DNA from: Bin80 sp026709335
Lineage (GTDB): Bacteria; Bacteroidota; Rhodothermia; Rhodothermales; Bin80
Direction: 5' to 3'
NCBI GenBank assembly: GCA_965200825.1
Contig: OZ241385.1
Location: forward strand, 3,038,001 to 3,102,000
Length of the DNA stretch: 64,000 nucleotides
Below are positions 25,518 through 35,591 of the stretch, piece after piece (position 1 is the stretch's first letter; each line of letters starts with the position of its first letter). The notes under the pieces are model-generated. The model did not search any database, had not been told where the DNA came from, and saw nothing but the letters and a program-made list of their open reading frames with translations. The translations under genes and the position numbers were made by a program.

Positions 25518-27686
25518 ATGATAATTCAACGCTTAAGTCAATCTTGGATGGGATTATTATGGACTGTTTGCATACCTGTGTGTTTTTTCGCACTGGCGGC
25601 AAATGCGCAGCAGGCGTCCTCTGATTCTAGTCAGACAGATTCTATGCGTATCGTTCAAATGGATCCTGTGATTGTTACGGCGACTCGTTCCGAGAAAATT
25701 CTTGAAGATGTGGCGGTTCCCACAAGCATCATTACGGTAGATGTCATGGAGCGTGAAGGAGCATTGCGTCTTGGTGATGTACTGGCCAATCAAATGGGTA
25801 TTGCTTTATTTGATGATCATGGCACGGGTATGCAGGTGCAAGGGTTTGCATCTGACTATACGCTCGTTTTGCTGGATGGTGAACCGATGATTGGTCGCAC
25901 GGCAGGTACGCTTGACGTGGATCGGATTAGTGTGAAAGGATTAAGCCATTTGGAAATCGTTCGAGGCCCATCCTCATCACTTTATGGAAGTGAAGCGCTT
26001 GCCGGAGTCGTGAATTTGGTTACAGCGCCGCCTGCGGAAAGCATGCAGGGGGCAGCTAGTTTTCGAATCGGCTCTCATGCCACCTCAGATATGATGCTTC
26101 AGATGGAAGGTGGCCTTAAGCGCACAGGACTCCGGCTTGTTCTGAATCGGTATGCGTCCGGTGGCTATGATTTGACTCCTGCAACCTATGGTCCGACTAC
26201 TCCTTCCTTTGCCGATTGGACAGTTGATCTAAGGAGCCGTTTCGTCATATCTGACCGTATTCGGGTCAGACTCGGTGCCCGCGGAGCGCTGGAAAATCAA
26301 GAGAGTGTATTTGCTTCCGGTACGAATGAATTTCTTGAGGAGCGGTACGACGATGAAGGGAGACGCCTGGAATGGAGTATTCATCCAGAAATTGAACTTC
26401 AGTTAAGTAGCAAATTTCGATTGAATACGACACTCTACGGCACAGGCTATCAGACGGAAACATATCATCGTCGACAGAATGATGGAGCTCTGAATTATGA
26501 AGACAAGTTTGATCAGACACTTGTGAAAGCGGAGATGCAACTGGATATGCTTTGGGGCGCAAAGCATATGACCAACCTAGGAGGTGGAGTGATTGGTGAA
26601 CAGATTGGGGGAAGCAGATATGGGGCAACCAGAGGCGACTCAGGTCCGGAATCAACACAATCGTACTTGTTTGCCCAGCACGAATGGTATCCTTCAGGTT
26701 TGCTTCATTTTAATACGAGTATACGTTTTGATCATCATTCGGATTACACAGGTAGGGTTACCCCGAAATTTGCCGTACTGATTCGCCCTTCAGACAAGAT
26801 ACGCTTGCGTGCAAGTGTAGGCAGTGGCTTCAAGGCACCTGCCTTTCGTCAATTGTATCTGTCTTTCACCAATCCTGCAGGAGGCTATTCTGTATTCGGT
26901 TCACTGCCGATGCTGGCTGGTATCCGCCGACTGGAGGCAGAGGGTCAGATTGAACAGAAATTTTTTGACCTGTCAAAAATGGATCCTTTGAGAGCGGAAA
27001 GTTCAATCGCATTTAATCTAGGAGGCTCCATAGAACCATTCAAGTGGCTCCATGTCCAGGCGAACGTCTTTCATAACAATGTTCGAGATCTGATTGAAAC
27101 CCAGCCAGTGGCCCAAAAAACGAATGGTGCTTTTGTGTACGGTTATTTTAATTTGGCCCGAATCTATACACGCGGAATAGAGCTTGAAACGAAGATTCAG
27201 TCACATCTGACAAGTAATGCTCTGGTTGACATTACACTGGGCTATCAGTTTCTTCAGGCTCGAGATCGCGAAGTTGTTTCTGCATTGAAAGAGGGAACCG
27301 TATTCGGTCGTTACTCGAATGGGCGGGACTACCGGCTCCGTCTCGGGGATTATACGGGTATGTTCGGACGCTCACCCCATTCAGCGTCACTCCGTGCCGC
27401 CTATACCAATACGACTGCTGGTGTGATCGCGAGTATTCATGGCCGCTGGCGGAGCCGTTATGGGTATCGGGATTTGGATGGGAATAATCTGGCCAATCGT
27501 TCGGATGAATTTGTGCCGGACTATGCTGTACTTGGAGTAGCGGTCACCAAAACATTTTCACTTGTCCGGGCAGTTGAGGCAGCTGTTCAGATTGGCTTGG
27601 ATAATGCTTTTGATCACACCTACCCCACGCTGGTGCCATCCCTTCCCGGGCGCAGAGGATATGTATCAGTTCAATTCAACTTTTAA
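25518..27686 (+). CDS. TonB-dependent outer-membrane receptor, heme/hemoprotein type (HmuR-like)
   Basis: This 722-residue receptor has a signal peptide ending in ANAQQ, a TonB box (MDPVIVTATR), a plug domain (about residues 60-165; VLLDGEPMIGRT, LEIVRGPSSSLYGSEALAGV) and a 22-strand barrel ending with an aromatic residue (VSVQFNF). Such receptors import substrates using TonB energy. The heme assignment rests mainly on the HmuY-like gene 106 nt downstream, an arrangement known from Porphyromonas hmuYR in reverse order. It lies directly behind a DtxR-like box. Confidence 0.88.
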   Translation: MIIQRLSQSWMGLLWTVCIPVCFFALAANAQQASSDSSQTDSMRIVQMDPVIVTATRSEKILEDVAVPTSIITVDVMEREGALRLGDVLANQMGIALFDDHGTGMQVQGFASDYTLVLLDGEPMIGRTAGTLDVDRISVKGLSHLEIVRGPSSSLYGSEALAGVVNLVTAPPAESMQGAASFRIGSHATSDMMLQMEGGLKRTGLRLVLNRYASGGYDLTPATYGPTTPSFADWTVDLRSRFVISDRIRVRLGARGALENQESVFASGTNEFLEERYDDEGRRLEWSIHPEIELQLSSKFRLNTTLYGTGYQTETYHRRQNDGALNYEDKFDQTLVKAEMQLDMLWGAKHMTNLGGGVIGEQIGGSRYGATRGDSGPESTQSYLFAQHEWYPSGLLHFNTSIRFDHHSDYTGRVTPKFAVLIRPSDKIRLRASVGSGFKAPAFRQLYLSFTNPAGGYSVFGSLPMLAGIRRLEAEGQIEQKFFDLSKMDPLRAESSIAFNLGGSIEPFKWLHVQANVFHNNVRDLIETQPVAQKTNGAFVYGYFNLARIYTRGIELETKIQSHLTSNALVDITLGYQFLQARDREVVSALKEGTVFGRYSNGRDYRLRLGDYTGMFGRSPHSASLRAAYTNTTAGVIASIHGRWRSRYGYRDLDGNNLANRSDEFVPDYAVLGVAVTKTFSLVRAVEAAVQIGLDNAFDHTYPTLVPSLPGRRGYVSVQFNF

Positions 27687-27792
27687 TAGACTCCCGTTTT
27701 TGAATTCGGGATTCATAGCTCCAGAACTGTGATTCCATAATCATCTCGGAATATGGAATTGCATTTTAAGAACTCTATATCAAACAGATCAA

Positions 27793-28539
27793 ATGATAAA
27801 TATTAAAGAAACGGTGTCTAACTACCGAAATATCCGGTTTATGATGATGGCCTTCATCATCTTTGTCGCGGCATGTGATAGTGCAGATCCAGATCCAGAC
27901 CCCATTCCCCTTGAGACACAGGTAGCTGAGGATGTCCCAGCCGATCCGGCTTCGGGCAGAGATCCAACGACCGGGCGAGCAATTTCAAACAACTTGTTTA
28001 CGCTGTATGATCTTGACGCAAATCAGGTCGTTCTTTCCTCATCTGTAACAGACCCTGCTCAACGTCAGTCGGATTCAACCGGAACGGTATGGGATTTGGG
28101 CTTTAAATCGACTACGATCATCTTCAATGGAGGTAGTAGTGGACCCGGCGAGGCAAGTGCTCAAATCCTTCGACAATCTTTCGATGAGGTAGTCGAGGCA
28201 CCAGCTGCCGGATATATCTCCGATGGAGAGAATGCAGATTGTCCACAAGTTCAAACACCGATAGGTCCAAGGCCAGGTAGTACGCTAGCAATCTGCACAG
28301 GATCTGACAATGGATGGTACAACTATGATTCAAATGCCGGCCTCATCAGTCCAATTCCCGGGCGTACCATTGTAATGAAAACCGCAACGGGAAACTATGC
28401 GTCCCTTCGAATTCTCAGCTATTATCGGGGAAATCCCAATCCTCCAGATACAAATGCTCCCTCACGTTATTATACGTTTGAGTTCATCATACAGACTGAC
28501 GGATCACGTGATCTTCGTAATACGGTCTCTATGAAATGA
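27793..28539 (+). CDS. HmuY-family heme-binding lipoprotein
   Basis: This 248-residue protein has a lipoprotein leader (IIFVAACDSAD) followed by an Asp/Pro-rich linker. The HmuY fold is recognisable from WDLGFKSTTIIFNGGSSG, then a Tyr-containing loop, then GRTIVMKTATGNYASLRILS with YYRG and the closing RYYTFEFIIQTDGS strand. Family members bind heme on the outer surface and hand it to the TonB receptor. Heme-ligating residues vary across the family and I cannot name them here. Likely co-transcribed with the receptor. Confidence 0.85.
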   Translation: MINIKETVSNYRNIRFMMMAFIIFVAACDSADPDPDPIPLETQVAEDVPADPASGRDPTTGRAISNNLFTLYDLDANQVVLSSSVTDPAQRQSDSTGTVWDLGFKSTTIIFNGGSSGPGEASAQILRQSFDEVVEAPAAGYISDGENADCPQVQTPIGPRPGSTLAICTGSDNGWYNYDSNAGLISPIPGRTIVMKTATGNYASLRILSYYRGNPNPPDTNAPSRYYTFEFIIQTDGSRDLRNTVSMK

Positions 28540-28558
28540 CGATTCAAAACGCTAAATA

Positions 28559-28574
28559 CTATACCCGGGTATAG
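28559..28574. repeat. 16-nt perfect palindrome downstream of hmuY-like gene
   Basis: CTATACCCGGGTATAG lies 20 nt after the hmuY-like stop codon. It has no loop and no U-tract, so it looks more like a protein-binding palindrome than a terminator. No neighbouring start codon is close enough for a promoter operator; the nearest downstream gene is the helicase pseudogene about 350 nt away. Confidence 0.5.
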
Positions 28575-28932
28575 ACTCTGGATTGCTTTGATGTTCTCTT
28601 GGCAGCCCGTGGGCAAAGTCTGTCGTAAAAAAGGGAAAGCTTAGATTGACTGAAAATCGTTAGTCTTTGTTATCAAAACGCTTAAATTCGTTGCTTGCAG
28701 TACGTTTTGCTTGTCAAATGTGCAAATTCAGCATCAAAAACTACTGTCCAAATTTATCTGGCTGGGGTTGTTAAGATTCGGAGTGGAGAAATATTCATGC
28801 AGCTCCAGACAGGATCCAGAGGGGAACGTGTGAATATTTCAGATAGCGAAGTATAGAGTAACTTCAACGCGTGTGTGATCATTCCAAAGGGCTCACATAG
28901 GTGTAAGTGATTGAGTCACGGTTCTTCTTCAC
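28575..28932. other. Intergenic region upstream of helicase pseudogene
   Basis: About 360 nt with no recognisable gene except possibly the lost N-terminus of the helicase: from a GTG at 28907, a different frame reads RFFFTWEPVRKN before the frame of the pseudogene body takes over near 28950. Confidence 0.4.
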
Positions 28933-30970
28933 TTGGGAGCCTGTGAGGAAAAATTATTTCTATGGGGCGAAGTCCCGTGGGAAGGTCAACGTACTTCAAA
29001 ATCAGATTTACCTTTTGCTGCAACGTCAAAGAAGCTGGTGAGCGGGGCAGCAGTAGCGAATCTTCATCTTTCTGAGAAAGAAAGTCAGTGTGTCCATATA
29101 TGGTTACCCATACAGCAGAGGATTCCTTTGCCTTCAAGTCCGTTGGTAGCAGATATTTCGCCTGATGGCACTGCTCCGATCCTGACTCCTTGGCGTATTC
29201 CGGCGATTGCCCTTTCCGATGAGGATGTGATTGATTTTCTTGCAACCTGTTTTGGCAAGGAAATGCTCGCTCCCGGTATTTTGACAGGGACCGATATACG
29301 CTTCTTTACAAAAGTACTCCGGTTTGTCGGGGCACTGATGGCCAAAGAACAATTTATTCCCGGCCTATCTGAACGAGATGGAATTTTTAAGGCTGTATGG
29401 GAGCCAGTCATCGCAGGAAAGGATACAGAAATACTCTCCACACTTGCTCGGATCATGCCTCACGCTTGCCGCGCATTGACAGAGAATAAGAAGGTTAGGC
29501 CCAATGCAAATCCGGTCGATGTGATTTCGTGGGTAGCGGGATTCTTTGTTGATTATCTGGTAAGGCTGTACTGGATTGACAAACCACGTTCAAAGGTACG
29601 CAAGGCCGTCAAAAAAACCGTTTGCCACTATGCATGATCAGTGGATTCATGCATTACGCAGTTGGCATCCCGAGATGTCTGGTGAAAAAGAGGAGTTGAG
29701 TTATTTGGCTGGACAGATCAAGGCCTGGAGGCGCACACTCTTTATTTCAACGAATACTCCGTTACGTCTTGGTTTTCGTCTTGAAGAGCCCGCAGAGGAT
29801 GATCCCTCGGAAGAATGGTATGTACGCTATTTGCTAAATGCTGTTGATGATCCCAGTTTGTTCATTGAAGTAGCCGATGCATGGAACCCGGACAAACACA
29901 CAAAGTCAATTATTGCAAAATATCAGATAAATCTTCAGGAGTATCTACTCACCTCATTGGGACATGTATCTGGTTTGCATTCGGTACTCGGCGAGAGCCT
30001 TAAGAAGCCTCGGCCAGGTGGTGTCAGCCTGGATACCAGAGGTGCTTATATGTTTGTGAACGAAGTAGCTTGACTACTGCAACAGGCTGGGTATGGTGTC
30101 CAATTTCCGGCATGGTGGAGTTCTACCGCGCCCCGGAGGCAGATGTCGGTACGAGCATCGGTCACATCTCCGTCCATGCAGAGTCAGGGTGGGTTTTCGC
30201 TTGAAAGTGTGGTGGAATTTGACTGGTAGCTGGCTCTCGGGGATGAGAATCTCTCATTTAACGAGATAGAAGCTCTGACTCGTATGAAGATGCCACTCGT
30301 TAAAATTCGAGGACAGTGGATGCAATTTGATTCCGAAGCCATTGAGGAGGCAATCAAGTATTGGAAGAAGGTAGCAGTGGGCAAATTAATGCTCGTAGTG
30401 TTGTTCAAATGGCACTCGGCACCGCGCAAGTACCGGGAGAGCTTCCCCTTGAAGGAGTTGAGGCTACGGGATGGATTGGAGATCGGATACTCATCTTTAC
30501 GCAGTTTACCGAAATGGGCAATATTCTCCGTCAACATCCACAGGAGGCCTTCGGGCGAGAGGTTTTATTCTTGCATGGTAGCGTACCCAAAAAAACAGCG
30601 AGATCGTATGGTGGAGCGGTTTCAGATGGAGGAAAATGGGCCACTCGTCTTTCTGTTATCCCTGAAAGCCGCGGGAACAGGTCTTAATCTTACACGAGCC
30701 AATCATGTATTTCATTACGATCGATGGTGGAATCCGGCTGTGGAAAATCAGGCGACCGATCGTGCTTTCCGGATTGGACAGTCCAGGCATGTGCAGGTAT
30801 ACAAATTTGTATGCACCGGTACCGTAGAGGAGCATATCAACGAAATGATTGAGAAAAAACAGGAGGTTGCAGACAGTGTTGTGGCGACAGGAGAACAGTG
30901 GATTACGGAAATGACTACCCGAGATCTCAAGAAAATTCTTCGCCTCCAAAAGCAAGCAGTTGAGTCATAG
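28933..30970 (+). pseudogene. SNF2/SWI2-family helicase pseudogene, ATPase core deleted
   Basis: Remains of a SNF2-type DNA-translocating helicase. The N-terminal helicase-associated region is in two frames (28933-29637 and then to 30073), linked at an A7 run near 29610 where one A fewer would restore the frame (AVKK then PFATMHDQW). In-frame stops follow at 30071 (TGA) and about 30224 (TAG). A further shift occurs near 30362-30370. At about 30480 the sequence jumps from GWIGD straight to RILIFTQFTEMG, so Walker A, the DEAH box and the rest of the SNF2_N lobe are missing. A second A7 run near 30591 shifts frame again before the intact motif V/VI part (SLKAAGTGLNLTRANHVFHY; ATDRAFRIGQ). The product cannot be an active ATPase. 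Confidence 0.88.
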
Positions 30971-30998
30971 GCGATAAGACAGAATACAAATTTCTATT

Positions 30999-31796
30999 AT
31001 GCTGCATTACTATTACCTTCCACCCTCTCGGCCTCGTACTGTGAAAGGCGGTATCAAGGCGTAGTCCAAGCGGGGCGGCTTTGGACAAACTTGGTGGGGG
31101 CGTCAATGGATCGCCACACTGGAGGGTTTTCGTATTGGTGCCCGGTTGGGGCGAGGCAAGGCTTATGCGCGTAGTGGACAGGTATTATCAATTGACGTGA
31201 AAAAAGGTCAAGTAACAGCTGATGTGCAGGGATCCCGCCGGTCACACTACAAAGTGAACATTCGCCTGACGGCCTATAAACATTCAGTTTGGAAGAAACC
31301 TGCTCAATCTTTGAGAGAACAGCCTTTCTATGTAGCACGACTTCTGGCCGGTGAGATCCCTCAAGATTTTGAAGATGTGCTGAAAGCTGCCGGGATCTCA
31401 CTTCTTCCTGAACGTGGAGCGGATCTCAAGACGGGTTGTACCTGTCCGGACTGGTCGAATCCATGTAAGCATATCGCGGCGGTCTATTATCTGTTGGCGG
31501 AAGAATTTGATCGAGATCCGTTTCTGCTTTTTGAATTACGTGGAATTACGCGAGAAGAGGCTCCTCAGATATCTGTGCCCGTCACACCCGATTCAGATTT
31601 CTGGGAGGAGGGCTCGCTACCGGAGAATTTGTATGGAGAAGTTCGTAGAGCACCTGTGACTGCAGCACTGCTTAAACGTCTGGGCAAGGTTCCCTTCTGG
31701 CGCGCAGAGGAGGCTCTGATGGGTGTGATGGAGCCCTTCTACAAAAAAGCATCTCAATATGGATTGAGATGCTTCCGGGTCGAAGAAGAGTCGTAA
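30999..31796 (+). pseudogene. SWIM zinc-finger protein gene with premature amber stop
   Basis: From the ATG at 30999 the frame reads HYYYLPPSRPRTVKGGIKA, then TAG at 31062-31064, then SKRGGFGQTWWGRQWIATLE and onward without interruption to 31796. The reading frame is unchanged, so one nonsense substitution at codon 22 splits an otherwise complete gene of about 265 codons. The SWIM motif C-x-C-x6-C-x-H is intact (CTCPDWSNPCKHIAAVYY). SWIM proteins are regular neighbours of bacterial SNF2 helicases; both are inactivated here. A shorter product from an internal TTG at 31146 would keep the zinc finger, so residual function is not excluded. Confidence 0.8.
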
Positions 31797-31914
31797 GCGA
31801 CATGCCTCCGGTTATCGATACACTCGTTGTTGATCTCGGATTTGGCTACCAACCTCAAAGATTCCATCAGAACATTGCGGATAGAAACTGGATTTTTTCA
31901 ATAAAAAATATCGG

Positions 31915-33180
31915 TTAGACAGGTTCACTTTCCCAGAGCATACGAATGGGTACAGAATACATATTGTCCCCCCAGGCTCTACAAATCTCTCCATCATAGA
32001 GGACCACACCGCATCTGAATCGATCACCATGAGTGGCTTTGATTTTTCGTAATCCCTTAAAATCAGAATTAGATACGGAAGCAGTAGATTTAACTTCAAT
32101 TCCAGCTAGTTCGAAGGCGCCAAGTTCCATAATTATGTCTACTTCAACGCCATCTTGATCTCGGAAATGGTAGAATTTGTATGGTTCATCGGAAAAGCTA
32201 GCTTGCCTCTGTAACTCCTGCAAAACAAATGACTCCACCAACTGCCCAAACAGCGCTCGATTTTTTCGAAGTGATTTTGCACCAGTTCTCAACAAGGCAC
32301 TGGCGATTCCTGTATCACTAATGTGGATCTTGGGTGTTTTAATCAGCCGCTTCATTTGATTGGTGTACCAAGCGGGAAGTCGATAAATCAGAAATTGACG
32401 TTCCAGTAGAATCAAATAGTCTCGAACTGTATTACGGTTCATCTGTGGCGTCGATGCGATTGCAGAAACATTAAAAAGTTGGCTCGATAAATTGGCTGCG
32501 GCCGTTAGTAGTGTGGGCAATGCCTCTGATGAGTGAATACTGGCTAACTCAGTGACGTCTTTTTGAACAAGATTATTCAGATAGTTTTGATACCATGAAA
32601 AACGTCTACTATCAGTGAGACGAGTAAGTACTTCCGGGTAGCCCCCGATCACTATTCTCTCCGCAAGGTTATCCTTCAACCGCTCGCATCTTCCCGTCCT
32701 GAAAATTCCAGCAAATAGATTTTCTATGAAATGGGGCGAATCATTATGCTCTATTTCTAGCTGTGAGAGCGGATGTAAACGCACAATCTCCATACGACCA
32801 ACAAATGCATCAGCTAACCCGGAAACAAGTAGCAGATTCGTTGATCCGGTCAGGATAAATCGTCCGGGTATTCTGTTTTGATCCACTGATAATTTGAGTG
32901 TACGAAATAATGATGGTACACATTGCACTTCATCAAGAATGACGTGCTCAGGCAGATCATCTACAAATCCTCGTGGATCATCCTGTGCATATTCTAGGGT
33001 ATCCTTGTCGTCAAATGTATAGTATGAATAACCAAGTGGTAATCCCACCTTTTTTGCCAAGGTAGTTTTCCCGCACTGTCGTGGGCCATGTATCAAGGCG
33101 ATCGGTGTGTCTTCAATGACTTCGGCGAGTAAGGATTCGGATGAACGAGGGATAATCCTTTGATGAGGCATTTGGATCAA
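31915..33180 (-). CDS. AAA_14/DUF4143 ATPase
   Basis: This 421-residue protein has an N-terminal P-loop ATPase domain (Walker A HGPRQCGKTTL; Walker B HVILDEVQCV; sensor RFILTGSTNLLL) and a C-terminal DUF4143 domain with a winged-helix segment (TPQMNRNTVRDYLILLERQF) and a PD-(D/E)xK-like strand set (FYHFRDQDGVEVDIIMELG, then GIEVKSTASV). The last motif, with E, D and E-x-K, is typical of DUF4143 and looks nuclease-like. The family is abundant and mobile; its biological role is unresolved. ATG codons at 33180 and 33171 are both possible starts. Direct repeats lie just upstream. Confidence 0.9.
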   Translation of the reverse strand: MIQMPHQRIIPRSSESLLAEVIEDTPIALIHGPRQCGKTTLAKKVGLPLGYSYYTFDDKDTLEYAQDDPRGFVDDLPEHVILDEVQCVPSLFRTLKLSVDQNRIPGRFILTGSTNLLLVSGLADAFVGRMEIVRLHPLSQLEIEHNDSPHFIENLFAGIFRTGRCERLKDNLAERIVIGGYPEVLTRLTDSRRFSWYQNYLNNLVQKDVTELASIHSSEALPTLLTAAANLSSQLFNVSAIASTPQMNRNTVRDYLILLERQFLIYRLPAWYTNQMKRLIKTPKIHISDTGIASALLRTGAKSLRKNRALFGQLVESFVLQELQRQASFSDEPYKFYHFRDQDGVEVDIIMELGAFELAGIEVKSTASVSNSDFKGLRKIKATHGDRFRCGVVLYDGEICRAWGDNMYSVPIRMLWESEPV

Positions 33181-33242
33181 TTACAAGGAAATTATGCAGA
33201 AATTCGTCAGATATTTCTTAGGCAGGTTGTGGGTAAACGCTT

Positions 33243-33300
33243 CGGTAGATTGTCAGATTCACACCTGATAATTGTCAAAAATAAATGCGGTAGATTGTCA
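33243..33300. repeat. Direct repeats of CGGTAGATTGTCA upstream of DUF4143 ATPase gene
   Basis: Two perfect copies of CGGTAGATTGTCA (33243-33255 and 33288-33300) are 45 nt apart, and a weaker related stretch (CGGAAAATTAGCA) follows at about 33310. They lie 60-120 nt upstream of the ATPase start on the minus strand. They may be binding sites for autoregulation or the edge of a mobile unit. Confidence 0.6.
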
Positions 33301-33620
33301 AAAAAACTACGGAAAATTAGCAATTTCTGCTCTTAGTCCCGCTGGATTTTGGCTTATTTTAGGTCAAAAATCATTGTTGTTCGGCCACCCTGTATGGTAG
33401 AATCATGATTGGAGAGACAATAACCATTTCACTGCTACAGAGCCTCCGTGAAAAAGAAGTTCAGTTAACAAAAATAACTGAAGGGTCAACTTGTGAAAGA
33501 CTTTATTGATTTTCGTGATGCATCGTACAGTGCATGTGAGTTCATCCGCGGAATTCGTGGACGAAAGTCCGTTTTATCATTAGAGCAATCTTCTCACACG
33601 TTGATGTTGGGAGAAATGAT
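33301..33620. other. Intergenic region, no gene recognised
   Basis: About 320 nt between the DUF4143 ATPase gene and the LRR gene. Short plus-strand frames are present (for example after a GTGAAAGACTTTATTGATTT start near 33491) but none has a recognisable feature. Confidence 0.45.
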
Positions 33621-35591
33621 TTATTGAATGTGCAGGATCTGCTGTGAAGAGACAGGGCGTCCATCAAGAAAGCCGCGAACAAAATAGATCCCGCTGGATA
33701 AATTCTCGGCGTTCAAATTTACACGCACAGGTGAGTGTAAAGGCGGTGTACCGCTAAATAGTGTACGGATTCGGCGTCCAACCAGATCATACAGTTCAAT
33801 GGAGACAGATCCGTGTGTTCCAGAAGTAAATTCAAACGAAGTTTCTGAGGTGAACGGGTTGGGATAAGCCGCACCGGTTACAAGATCTTCCGGGTAGAGT
33901 ACAACGGTAATCGATTCCGTAACCTTAGTGAGACCGTTCGCAGCAATTTGTCGGATTTGAAATGAATGTTGGCCGGGATCTAAATCGTTGACCGTATATG
34001 TAAACGTGGCTGGGGCATCCATACTACCGGATATTTCTGCAAGAGAAACCAATGGATCGGTGCGTTCAACCACAAAGGTGATTGAAGTGGATGGCAGGAT
34101 TGCAGACCAGATAAGTTTCACAGACTGTTTACCGGGGATCGCATTCAAGTCACTGAATGCAATAAAATCGTATCCCAAGCAATCTCCGCGCAAGGGCAAT
34201 TGACAGATCGGGTTCACGTTCAGGGTTGCATATTCCATGCTATTTGGTACACAAATACCTGCATTCATTGACAGATTGCACTGACTTAACTGTGCGCCAA
34301 GCGTTGCCATTGGTAGTGACAGTATGCCGGTGAGTTCATTGCTGCTAAGATCTAAAGTTTTGAGTTGACCCAGTTCTGTATACCCGTCAGGAATACTCCC
34401 TTGCAGAGTATTTTCTGAAAGATCAAGGATTTCCAAGTTCTGGAGGGAGGAGAGTGAGCGAGGTATAACACCGGTCAGTCCATTGTCGGGCAGGATGATA
34501 CTGGTAATTTTTTGATCATGACAACGGATTCCATGCCACGTACATGGATCTGCATTGGCAAGCCATCCATGATTCCGAGTCCATGATGGACCTTCAGTTT
34601 CAAAATATACTGACTCGAGGCTCATACAATCTGATCCCTGACATACCTTGCATTCGCTCTGGGGAAGAATGGAACATACCTGATCCAGATTTGCATAGGG
34701 AGGAGCATCCGGGAGGCAGATACGGTTTCCTTGCAGATTACAGTTTTGGATATTCGCAGCAAAGGTCGCTGTCGGGAGAGAAAGTGCTCCCTCCAGATCA
34801 TTGTCAGCTAGAGAGAGCCAAAAAAGATTATCCAGATGAATGAGCTCTTCGGGGATAGTCCCGGAGAGCTGGTTTTGGCTCGCATCAAAAAAATTAAGTG
34901 CATCCAGCTTTCCTGTCCAGGCTGGAAGCGTTCCGATAAACAAGTTCTGGCTCAGATTGAAGTATTCAAGTCGCAAGAGGTTTTGGAGTGTATCGGGGAG
35001 GTGTCCGCCCAGTCGATTTTCATGGAGATCCAGATGTTGAAGGTTGATTAATTGCCCAAAACTTTCGGGTACAGGTCCCAGTAATTGATTTGCTGAAAGG
35101 CTCAATTCACGCAGATTAGTCAGGTCTCCGAGTTCCGGGGGAATCGTTCCCGTAAACGCATTGTTGCCCAGCATAAGGACTTCCAAGTGTTCTAGATCTC
35201 CGATCGAAGGCGGAATCACACTGATCAGTTTTCTCAGGCGGGCACCCCGGCCAGTATTATCGATACGAATTGATTGTAGCTCTGTAAGTAAGGCCAAGTC
35301 GCCGGGAAGGACACCTGTGAGATTATTGGCAGACAGATCAATATGAGTAATTTCTCTTGGCCAGGCTGAAGACTCGCAAGTGATGCCGTACCAGTCGCAT
35401 GGCTGATTAGTGACAAGCCATCCTCGAATATTGAACCAGTTATATCCATCGGTATCCATAAAGAGTTTTTCCAGAACCGTACAGTCCTCAGTGGTAATCT
35501 GAGTAATCTGGCGGCATCCTAAAAATTGCGCTTTCAGATCAGCGATAGAAGCGATTGAAATGATCAGAACTATAGTGGAGATGCGGATCAT
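33621..35591 (-). CDS. Secreted leucine-rich-repeat protein (plant-type LRR) with T9SS sorting domain
   Basis: This 656-residue protein has a signal peptide (about residues 1-22), then two blocks of plant-type LRRs with the L(S/T)GxIP signature (TGTIPPELGDLTNLRELSLS; LQGSIPDGYTELGQLKTLDL). Each block is preceded by an LRRNT-like cap with the GWL/CxWxGIxC pattern (CDWYGITCESS; CTWHGIRCHDQ). A fibronectin-like segment follows, then a type A T9SS C-terminal domain (YPNPFTSETSFEFTSGTHGS, GRRIRTLFSG, LSSGIYFVR). Predicted to be exported and fixed to the cell surface by T9SS, with a protein-binding role inferred from the LRRs. The two LRRNT caps indicate an internal duplication. Confidence 0.9.
   Translation of the reverse strand: MIRISTIVLIISIASIADLKAQFLGCRQITQITTEDCTVLEKLFMDTDGYNWFNIRGWLVTNQPCDWYGITCESSAWPREITHIDLSANNLTGVLPGDLALLTELQSIRIDNTGRGARLRKLISVIPPSIGDLEHLEVLMLGNNAFTGTIPPELGDLTNLRELSLSANQLLGPVPESFGQLINLQHLDLHENRLGGHLPDTLQNLLRLEYFNLSQNLFIGTLPAWTGKLDALNFFDASQNQLSGTIPEELIHLDNLFWLSLADNDLEGALSLPTATFAANIQNCNLQGNRICLPDAPPYANLDQVCSILPQSECKVCQGSDCMSLESVYFETEGPSWTRNHGWLANADPCTWHGIRCHDQKITSIILPDNGLTGVIPRSLSSLQNLEILDLSENTLQGSIPDGYTELGQLKTLDLSSNELTGILSLPMATLGAQLSQCNLSMNAGICVPNSMEYATLNVNPICQLPLRGDCLGYDFIAFSDLNAIPGKQSVKLIWSAILPSTSITFVVERTDPLVSLAEISGSMDAPATFTYTVNDLDPGQHSFQIRQIAANGLTKVTESITVVLYPEDLVTGAAYPNPFTSETSFEFTSGTHGSVSIELYDLVGRRIRTLFSGTPPLHSPVRVNLNAENLSSGIYFVRGFLDGRPVSSQQILHIQ

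Noticed and set aside
28933..30970. Programmed frameshifting in the helicase gene
   Set aside because: A7 runs would allow slippage, but the two in-frame stops and the loss of the ATPase lobe mean no functional product would result.
33481..33620. Small plus-strand gene between repeats and the LRR gene
   Set aside because: Only a short frame without any recognisable motif; it looks like a remnant.
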